NCBI GenBank assembly: GCA_030770425.1
Contig: JASJFT010000016.1
Coordinates: 62,001-126,000 of the forward strand
Direction: 5' to 3'
Source of the DNA: Darksidea phi
Lineage: Eukaryota > Ascomycota > Dothideomycetes > Pleosporales > Lentitheciaceae
DNA: 64,000 nt
Part shown: piece after piece, positions 56,260-64,000 of the stretch
Position numbering within the stretch: position 1 is the first letter of the stretch
Layout of the letters: the number at the start of each line of letters is the position of its first letter
Position numbers and translations under genes: made by a program
The notes under the pieces: model-generated
Told to the model about the DNA's origin: nothing
The model's input: the letters and a program-made list of their open reading frames with translations, nothing else
Database searches by the model: none

Positions 56260-57587
56260 AGTCGGATGGATGGAGAAGCAGAAGATGGCAAGGCGACGAA
56301 GAAGAAGGAAAAAAAGAGAAGCCGCCTGGACTATTTATGCGAAAACAAGTGGCTCGCCTTGAGCTACAGATGAAGTAGAGAGCTCCAAGCCATTTACACC
56401 TGCCATTCGCGACTTAATCTCCAACGGGGCAATGCCGCGTCCGGGAAGCTGTTCCCATCGTGGCGGGATCTCGCTGCCAGTTAATATAAGAGGTCGAATA
56501 GCGTAGGCACTGTATGCGTGACCATTCGCCCTACCTGTGGTCGTTTATGCGAGTGCTTGTTTCAAACAACCGAGTGGCCGCGCCTTGGGATCCTTCCCTG
56601 GCGATCAAAGCGCGTGGCACTGGTAAGCCCTGGTCCGGGGCTTTATGAACATTTTTCGTTGCAGCCTATCGTCGTCGCGTTTCCTGATCGCTTGGAGACG
56701 TGCGCCGATGGGACGTCTCACCTTCCCTTTTGGTCCGCCGATGGCCGCGAGTATGGCCAGGCTTGAGTGCGGAGAGAGTGGCAAAGAGGAAGCTGCCGAG
56801 GAACATGCAGAGGTATGGTTCACTGCGTGCCTGCGATATGACTGCGGGCGTTGATATGCTCACAGGAGTAATGGTTGCGTATCGCGGATGAAGGTGGTAC
56901 ATGTAAGAAGGTTGGTGCCGGCACGGCACCCTGGGAGATCTTCGGATCCATCGCGCTAATCCTTGATGGGACCAGCCTGGATTCTATGTCGGACACTGGA
57001 AGCGCACGACATTGTGTCCATGGCGACATTTGAGAGAGGCCATGGATATATCTGCAAGTTCCCGCCTTTGTATCACTTGTATCACTTTTGTCCCCCACCC
57101 ATAGCCTTTCTGCCTCGGTTAGGGTACCGCAAGCCCGCGAACCCCGAAACACGACTGCCTTTAGGCTGCGCCGTTCCATCTCATGAGTTCAACCCCCCTG
57201 CCTTTGAACATGAAGGCCGGGAGTCCTCACATACATACAATGTTGTGTTTTTCGGGAACGACTCGTCGGCTAATGACGCCGGTTTCCAGATGCCGACCGC
57301 CGGGACACTGTGAGGATCCCTCGGCAAAGGTCAGCCCCTCCCAGCCTTGTTGGAAGGCTCTGGTTTCGCAAACGATACAACCCAACGAATGAACAAGAAT
57401 TATTGAACACATTGTACTTATTTGTACTTGTCTCTTCCCGGGGCCGATCACCCGCCGGAGAATCAACCGACGGCGGCCTTCGCCGGGTGAGTGGGGTGAA
57501 GTTCCGATGTACAAGTCCGGCCTTCTATCTTCAAACCCGACACCTCCAGCGCGCGCCAGAGAGGTCTGGACAACATGATCGGACGCA
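56260..57587. other. Divergent intergenic region
   Basis: About 1.3 kb holding the promoters of the leftward carboxypeptidase and the rightward regulator. No gene is evident. Confidence 0.5.
56331..56340 (-). promoter_or_regulatory. TATA-like box of the carboxypeptidase gene
   Basis: On the minus strand this reads GCATAAATAG, about 72-81 bp upstream of the start codon at 56259. Confidence 0.4.
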
Positions 57588-59991
57588 ATGGAGTCACCTG
57601 CCGCCCCACAACAGCTCCCTGAAGCCCCTCTGGTTCACGAAGCCCACGATACCCACGACGACCCACCCAAGATCAAGAGAGCTCATCAGGCATGCTTGCA
57701 CTGTCGCAAGAGGAAGAGTCGCTGTCTCTTGTATGAGCCCCACTTACCTGTCCTGCTAAGATGCTAATGTAGCTGTTGCAGGGACCAGAACGGCACGGTA
57801 CCATGTCTACGCTGCAAACGCGATAACCTCGACTGTGTGCTAGGCGGAAGCAACCGCGGAGGGCGAAGAGTACGTCGGAAAACCTTGGATACAGGAGGCC
57901 CATTGCCTTCTTTATCCCCCTTTGCCCTGGAAGAGGGCAGCTTTCCACTTGGCAACGTTGGAACATCGCCATGGAGCCGAGCCGAGACAGTCGCGCAGTC
58001 GCAGGGCGCGAGGCCTGAGCATATGCCACGGTCTGAGTCATCGACGTCTGATGACATGCCGTTCTCCAACCTACAAAACCCGTCCGACGCTTTGGGGATA
58101 CTAGCAAGGGTCGCCGAGTCTAGCTCAGAGGAGAATGGATCGAGCGCGAATGGGCAAGGACGAGTGCCGCCGTACATGCCTACAGCATCACTCCCCCAGA
58201 TATCAATCCCGCAATCTCCGACCTTCTCATATGCCTTATTAGACAAAGGCATACTCACAGTGCAGACTCTATGTCAACTTCTCGCTCGATATAGGGAGAA
58301 TTACCATCCTTACTATCCCTTGGCGCCGGCTGAGACATTCGACACTACGCGCTTAGCCCTGACTGCGAAGAAAGAGCCCCATCTTCTCACTGCCATACTC
58401 GTCATCTCTTCAAAGGACTTGATCGAGGAGTCCCACATCTACGAAGCATGTTCGGAGCATATGAAGAGCCTCGTTTCGACGTTGGCAGCTGGCGGTCAAG
58501 CAGATGTAGAGGCTGTCGAAGCTCTTCTTATTCTCGCAGAGTGGGCTCCATACACGCAGAGAGGTTCATCCAAAGTTGGGAAGGGCGAAGAGGATAAAGA
58601 GAGCTGGATGCATGTTGGAATAGCACTTCGCATCGCATACTTCCAGGCGCTGGACAAATATTCTTTCAGGTTTGTTGACCAAGGAAAAGACCCTAACCAC
58701 AGCCGCAAGCGACTTTTGTGGACGGCCGCGTACATTTCCGATCGTCACATCTCTATACGTATAGGGAAAGCTTTCTGGTCCAGAGGCCCAGGCCCACTCA
58801 CTACACTGAGGCGCGAGGACTACCCGTCGCTAATACCAAGAAGCCCGAACGAAGAAGACTACGCTAGCATATTCCAAGGTTTGTGAAGCTGATTGCAGGT
58901 TGCTTTACGCTTGCTAACTCCGTCCAGCCAATCTAGAGTTGACGCAACTCTTCAGCAATGTACACGATGTTCTGTACTCGAACCCCGGGACCAGTTTCCG
59001 GACCCACATGAGCGGGAGCTATATCAAGTTCATTGATGACTTCCGCTCCGCCATCTACGGATGGAAAAGCGTCTGGGGAACATTGACCTGCTCATCACCT
59101 CTGAAAGCTTGCCTACTTATGTCTTACGACTATTTAAGGTTGTACATTAACGCATTCGCCTTCCAAGCCACCATCCTCCGGGCCCTGCCTGCAGCGAACA
59201 ATCCTGCAGACTCCGTCAATGCGACAAAATCGAATGGTACTTCTAAACCGGCTATGCAAACCCCCCAGCGAGTATTCGGCAACAACGTTGGAGCAGTGGG
59301 AGATGCAAGGTTTATATATGAAGGCCTTGACGCGGCGAAGGCAATTCTGACCACGGCCAACAACTTCGTCGACCCCGAGAAGTCACTCCGCTACATGCCG
59401 CTCCGTTACTACCTGTATCTCGTCTATGCCGGCGTCTTCCTCTACCGAGCGCGCTGCACCGGCGTCATTAGCGGCGATGAAGATCGTGCTATCCGTGCTA
59501 TGATCAACGAGACTATCGCTCGACTGCAGCGCAGCGGTGTGGGAATGGGCGCAGGCATTCAACATCCAGGCAGCAGATATAGCCAATTGCTAAAACTACT
59601 ATGGGATAAGGTACCACGGAAGGACAAATCGTCTCGTGCTTCGTACCATCATCCAGGTACGCACGTCGCATCACATCCAGTCGACAGCAACGGCTACTCT
59701 CATCCACCACCCACGCCTGGCACTGCCCCAACACAATCGCCCTCGCAAGCCGGTAGTGTCGAGAGTCCTGCTATAACTGAGCGAATGGGCGACTTTGGAT
59801 GGACGGACTTGGGTGCTGTGGGCGACTTTGCCATTAATGGGGCTGGTGGTTCGGGAGCGGCAGTCGATGATACGGCGTTATGGTCGGGCTTTCTTCCTTT
59901 GGATATGGGATGGGGATCTGCAATGGGTGGGCCTGGGCTTGGGTGGGATGGTAGTGGTTTTGATGAAAATGGGCTTGGGTTGGCGTTTTAA
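57588..59991 (+). CDS. Zn2Cys6 transcription factor with fungal middle homology domain
   Basis: Predicted 767-residue nuclear regulator from exons 57588-57730, 57782-58878 and 58928-59991, with introns of 51 and 49 bp. Intron 1 splits the zinc cluster. ACLHCRKRKSRCLL precedes DQNGTVPCLRCKRDNLDC, giving the six cysteines that coordinate two zinc ions for DNA binding. A disordered Ser/Pro-rich segment follows. From about residue 230 comes the all-helical fungal regulatory domain (CQLLARYRENYHPYYPLAPA; LLTAILVISSKDLIEESHIY; VEAVEALLILAEWAPYTQRG; RKRLLWTAAYISDRHISIRI). The C-terminus is rich in glycine and tryptophan (GDFGWTDLGAVGDF, WSGFLPLDMGWG), likely an activation region. The first ATG that reads into the cluster was taken as start. 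The regulated pathway is unknown; the neighbours are hydrolases but no link is shown. Confidence 0.9.
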
Positions 59992-61285
59992 CCATCGGAA
60001 CTACCATTAACGACCAGGCGTTAAGAGCGATGCATTTCTTGGCTTATTAGATTCCACCTTCATATGTCTACTTATTCTTCCTCTCGAGTTATAGTTCTCA
60101 TTGATTCGCAACTTCGACCTCTGATGGCCTATTCAACAGTCGCACTGTAGATATTCGCAATTGAGCAACGTCACCTGGACGTTGAATATCCTAATGCGAT
60201 ACGTTCCTTCCACCGAACTAAGGGACGAGAATCTAACAGCTAGAGGATCCTTGCATAGAGACACAGCATGGATGTTTACTCTGACGGATAGGTGGTGTTA
60301 CTTTGTGTGTTGAGACACATGCTGCGGCTTGTGACTAAGTGGTGCCACAGTTTGCCTGCAAAAACTCACATATGCACTTGTATGGATGGCTTGCATACCT
60401 TGTGTTTCCGTCTTAAAGGTTCTGCGAGTCCTGCAGGTTGTTCACGTCAATGGAGACATCACAATAGGGAATAAGTTTACTACGAGCCCTTCTCAATGGA
60501 TTACCCGAATAGGCAAATTCCGAGAGCCGTCCCGATGTGAACCTTACGAGCCAAATAAATTAGGTACAATACGAATAGGGAACTGCCTTACTGAGGTTCG
60601 GATGACCGACCACTATAGACAGACACATTAACCGGAATGAATCTTGCAGCTCGTTCTCAGCTACGACAAATCTACTTGATTGCCCTCACGGCCCTCTATC
60701 CGGGTTGAAAAGATAGACTTTCTGGTCTGGTTCGAAGCATGACTCCACCGTTAGTAGCCTGAAGTCAAGACAGTTCCTCATGGCGGCCGCGTTACTCCGA
60801 TTAGTTATGTTTCAATGACATGGAAAAATTACCTATTCTGCCTCTAAGCAGGTCGTCAGTGAGGGGCTGCAGCGGCTATAAACAGAAAACAATCAAGAGC
60901 TGCATACATAATATCGCTATAATTCTACACACCCAACGCCCGATTATCGAAGATGCATCATGCAGGAGTCGGCATGAACAGATATGGAAGTGGGCGCACG
61001 ACTCGTGCGAATGTAACCATTGTATGCGCAACAAGCTACGGATGGTTTGTTCACCGAGAACAGGATGGCTGTCGATGCAGAATTGCCTAAAGGCTTGAAC
61101 AGAAACTGGTGAGGAGAGCGGCGCGTGGTCAGGAAGCTCTGCATCTAGCAGGTCTAGCTCAATTGTTCAGGTGGTGGCTAAAATTTGTGCAGGGCTGAAA
61201 CCTTGCCAGAGAAATAAAGATCTTCTGGTCTACTAACTTTGTTACGACGATTCGCCTCAACTACTTTCTACACCTGAGTTCGGGG
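59992..61285. other. Gene-free interval
   Basis: About 1.3 kb between two rightward genes with no recognisable feature beyond untranslated flanks. Confidence 0.5.
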
Positions 61286-62515
61286 ATGGTTGGTATCAGC
61301 GTTCTTTGCGCCTTTGCGGGCTTACTGCAAGCTGCCGCTTCGCGATCTCTCCCGCCACGTGCAGATCCCGATGACGAAGTCCTAAATCCCAAGCTCAAAT
61401 CCGACCTCAAAAAGGGCAATGCACCTGCTCAATGGGCCCCGGGATATCCTAAGAAGTGGGGTTTTGAAGACTTCCGCCTCCAGTTCAACGATCCGGAACC
61501 CGACGATGCGTTCGGCGGTGCCGTGACCGAGGATGAGAAGTATGTGGCCATGTTTAACGGAAGTCACGTAACGTTCGTCGATTTGGACACCAAAACCACT
61601 GTGTCCACCTTCAACCTAGGACTACCGTCCAACCTCGTTATGACAGGCTTGACGCTTCGCCCAACTCCGCACGGTGGGTACGATGTGCTCACGAGTGGCG
61701 GCACGAGTCGATATACGTACCCAAATGTGGTCTTTCGAAGACGCGTGGCATCCGACCTCAAGTCAATTGGTGAGCTAATGTCTTACCCATCTGGTCAGAT
61801 AGGCGATATCAAGAACGGAAAGATGGCAACTACAGATGGATATATATACGACTTGGATAGCGTTGATGGCGCCAATGTCACGCTTAAGAACCCTCCTAGT
61901 ATCACAGGCATGAGCTTCAGTGGCGATGGGCAGTATGTCTCAACTGTGGGCTGGTTAGACATGTCCGCGGACCTATGGAACGCCACCTCGGGCGAGAAAA
62001 TTCTCCAGTTTCCACCAACGAAGGCACAAAACTGGCTCACGAAATTTTCTCCAGACAACAAATACATCGTCATCTCCCTGGGAACGCGCTCCCTCCAGGT
62101 ATACTCTCTCGCCAACCTCACAGCGGCGCCGATAGTGCTAAAATCCTTCAACGATTGGATACGATCTATCGAGTGGAGCCCCGATGGCAAATACCTCGCG
62201 ACAGGTGACAACGGGAGGATGCAGCTCTGGAAATTTCCCGAAGTAGAACTTGTGCAAACATGGGAAGTCGATAGTTCTGCTGGAGGTGGAGTTTACGAGA
62301 TCGGTCTTCTTGCTTGGTTGGACAATGGGAACAAATTGTCATGGATGTACCGGGAGGGAAGGTACATGTACGACTTTGAGAAGAACCTGAAATGGTGGTG
62401 GAACCTTGGATTCGACGACCACTCGTGGGCTAGCGGTGGTATATCTTTCTTGAAGAAGAGAGGATATGTGGCTACTGCAGACGGCGATTCACGATTTCGC
62501 TTCTGGAAGATCTAA
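61286..62515 (+). CDS. Secreted WD-like beta-propeller protein
   Basis: Intronless gene for a 409-residue protein. A signal peptide is likely (MVGISVLCAFAGLLQAAAS), and several N-glycosylation sites (NGS, NVT, NAT, NLT) fit passage through the secretory route. The rest is beta-rich with WD40-style blades: VAMFNGSHVTFVDLDTKTTV, MSFSGDGQYVSTVGWLDMSA, WLTKFSPDNKYIVISLGTRS, IRSIEWSPDGKYLATGDNGR and a final YVATADGDSRFRFWKI. About six or seven blades would close a propeller. Propellers usually bind proteins or glycans; no catalytic residues can be named. Extracellular WD-type proteins are less usual than cytosolic ones. It is not in an obvious cluster, but it is next to the AA9 enzyme. Confidence 0.8.
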   Translation: MVGISVLCAFAGLLQAAASRSLPPRADPDDEVLNPKLKSDLKKGNAPAQWAPGYPKKWGFEDFRLQFNDPEPDDAFGGAVTEDEKYVAMFNGSHVTFVDLDTKTTVSTFNLGLPSNLVMTGLTLRPTPHGGYDVLTSGGTSRYTYPNVVFRRRVASDLKSIGELMSYPSGQIGDIKNGKMATTDGYIYDLDSVDGANVTLKNPPSITGMSFSGDGQYVSTVGWLDMSADLWNATSGEKILQFPPTKAQNWLTKFSPDNKYIVISLGTRSLQVYSLANLTAAPIVLKSFNDWIRSIEWSPDGKYLATGDNGRMQLWKFPEVELVQTWEVDSSAGGGVYEIGLLAWLDNGNKLSWMYREGRYMYDFEKNLKWWWNLGFDDHSWASGGISFLKKRGYVATADGDSRFRFWKI

Positions 62516-63018
62516 GTCGTTGGTACGAAATGGTTCACATAGGACTACACCAATAAGACAATCTCTTCTTACATACTGCTTCCTGTAGTTGTGTCTAGAA
62601 CAGGTACTTTGAAGAAGATCCTCTCTTCAAATGCTACATTCGATCTAGGTAGTCCAAAAGGTGGCTGAGTAAAGAGGGGGCCACTTTCGGAGTGCTGCCC
62701 CAATCTGGCTAAATGCGCCTCTCTCGACCGTTCCCACGCCGTCCGCGTAATATCGGACCCGGAGATTCCGCACCTTTATGCAGTCAGTCAGGTGAATGAT
62801 ATGAAGCGCTTGGTCAATAATATAGTAGTATGGATAAACAAAGGATGGAAGTTTGGACCCTATAATGATCGCATTACCCTAGATGGATAGTCCGACTCGT
62901 ACGGAAGGCCTCACCCCTGCATTGCAGCACCGTTTTCGGATGGGAACTGCACAGTGTATAAGGTCTTGGACGATTTGCGGTATTGTTTTTCTGTTCGAAC
63001 TTGAAGTCTCACCGCAAA
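62516..63018. other. Intergenic region upstream of the AA9 gene
   Basis: About 500 bp between two rightward genes; it contains the putative TATA box of the AA9 gene and otherwise nothing recognisable. Confidence 0.5.
62957..62962 (+). promoter_or_regulatory. TATA-like box of the AA9 gene
   Basis: TATAAG about 57 bp upstream of the ATG at 63019. Confidence 0.4.
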
Positions 63019-64000
63019 ATGAAGGTTTCTCTTGAGCAGCTCACAAACAGAGGCTCGGTGCTCTACCTGTTGCTCTTACAGGGTTTTGGACATGTGCATG
63101 GGCATTGTATGCTGGCTACCCCTTCTTCGTGAAGCCTAAGCTGACAGGTTCAACCAGATGGCTTCCCCTTCGTGATAGTCGACGGTGTAGCCTCGGGAAG
63201 GTGGGAGTACGTCCGGTATGTGGCCCTTCAAGAAATCGCGTGACGCGGAATTGGCCTTGGTTTAACGCGCAATGAAGGCCGTCCACATCTTTCGGTCCCA
63301 ATTTCGACTATTCGGGCCCGGACTCCATGTGCGGTCCTAACGCCACGAAGCCTCTCTTCGCGGTCAAGACCTTGAAAGTTGAGGCCGGCAGCACGGTAAC
63401 ATTCGGTGCTTCAGGTCAGAGCGGTGCCGGTGACGAATCGAAATCCACACTTCCCGTAAGTTGACTCCGCTGAATCGTGATCTCTATCATAGGGAAGAGA
63501 GGGTGTTACGAAGACTGAGTCTTCTTTAGTGGGATAAAGGGTTCATCATTTATCACGACGGCCCTGCCACAGCTTATTTGTCCAAAGCGCCTGGCGAGCT
63601 AGAAGATTATGAGGGCGAAGGTGAATGGTTCAAGATCGCAGCCGTGGGAGCATCGGACGGCATGAACTGGGACTACAGAGGAAGTGCCCATATCAACCAG
63701 GTTCGTTCGCGCGGTTATCTCTTGTGCTTGGACTCACCATCTCAGATGAGCTTCACCATCCCGAAGACCACCCCGCCAGGCAAATATCTCATGCGCGCAG
63801 AGCATCTGAACATCCTGACCTCGTACAAGGCAACTCAGATGTATGCAAATTGTGCTCACATCGAAATTACCGGACCCGGTGGAGGTATGTGATGGATCTA
63901 GTTTTCTGTCGGCTCTAATCGGCAAACTAACGCAATAACTGCTGAAGGTAATCCGGGACCGATGACCAAGTTTCCTGGAGCGTTCACTGCAAAGGACTCT
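63019..64000 (+). CDS. AA9 lytic polysaccharide monooxygenase, partial at the window edge
   Basis: Secreted copper enzyme of the former GH61 family that oxidatively cuts cellulose or related glucans. Exons: 63019-63093, 63148-63215, 63278-63455, 63530-63884 and 63948 onward, cut by the window end. All phases match. A signal peptide of 24 residues ends so that His25 becomes the mature N-terminus, the first histidine of the copper brace. The second brace histidine is in IIYHDGPATAYLSKAP (the family's HxGP..YL motif), and the axial tyrosine is in QMYANCAHIEITG. The NFDYSGPDSMCG and CAHIEI segments give the conserved disulfide cysteines. Exon 1 needs a weak donor (GTGCAT); a stronger-looking GTATGC 13 bases later breaks the frame. 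The C-terminal end, including any cellulose-binding module, is outside the window. Confidence 0.88.

Overview
The window is nuclear DNA of a filamentous ascomycete (Pezizomycotina), most likely a dothideomycete. The strongest marker is a Woronin-body HEX1 gene, a structure found only in Pezizomycotina. Others are a HET-domain gene, Zn2Cys6 regulators, an AA9 monooxygenase, the ERMES subunit MDM34, and many introns of 45-75 bp with GT..CTAAC/CTGAC..AG signals. The class call is inference from overall resemblance. I resolved 23 probable genes (one running off the right edge), one small gene with an unclear start, and two broken gene remnants. Exon joints were worked out by hand from reading frame, splice signals and protein continuity.

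Left part (1-12 kb) is accessory in character: an F-box remnant, a HET-domain protein with a WW-like module at each end, a divergent FAD monooxygenase / cytochrome P450 pair, a secreted cysteine-rich protein with an ARB-07466-like C-terminus, and a single-pass membrane protein. At 13.7-18.0 kb lies one 1419-codon gene that appears to join a HeLo-like N-terminus, a kinase-like domain without DFG, an IQ motif and a trypsin-like protease domain with a recognisable His/Asp/Ser triad. From 18.6 to 26 kb are a DUF952 protein, a MscL channel with a zinc-ribbon tail, a small secreted cysteine protein and three uncharacterised genes.

From about 26 to 33.7 kb the DNA is nearly gene-free and holds only a broken TPR-type gene. 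The right half is mostly housekeeping: a mitochondrial PPR-like protein divergent from a Cox7-type cytochrome oxidase subunit, a CCDC47-type ER protein, HEX1, a Zn2Cys6 regulator, a GH18 chitinase with an inserted CBM18, MDM34, a UPF0045 protein, a secreted M14 carboxypeptidase, a second Zn2Cys6 regulator, a secreted WD-like propeller and an AA9 lytic polysaccharide monooxygenase cut by the window end.

Two observations stand out. (1) HEX1 has a spliced upstream leader, open in frame for about 270 codons, with no ATG in any frame; a CTG in strong initiation context begins the open frame, which suggests a non-AUG-initiated long isoform. (2) The HeLo-like / pseudokinase / trypsin-like fusion has the layout of an immune or self-recognition effector. 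All expression, splicing and function statements are untested predictions.
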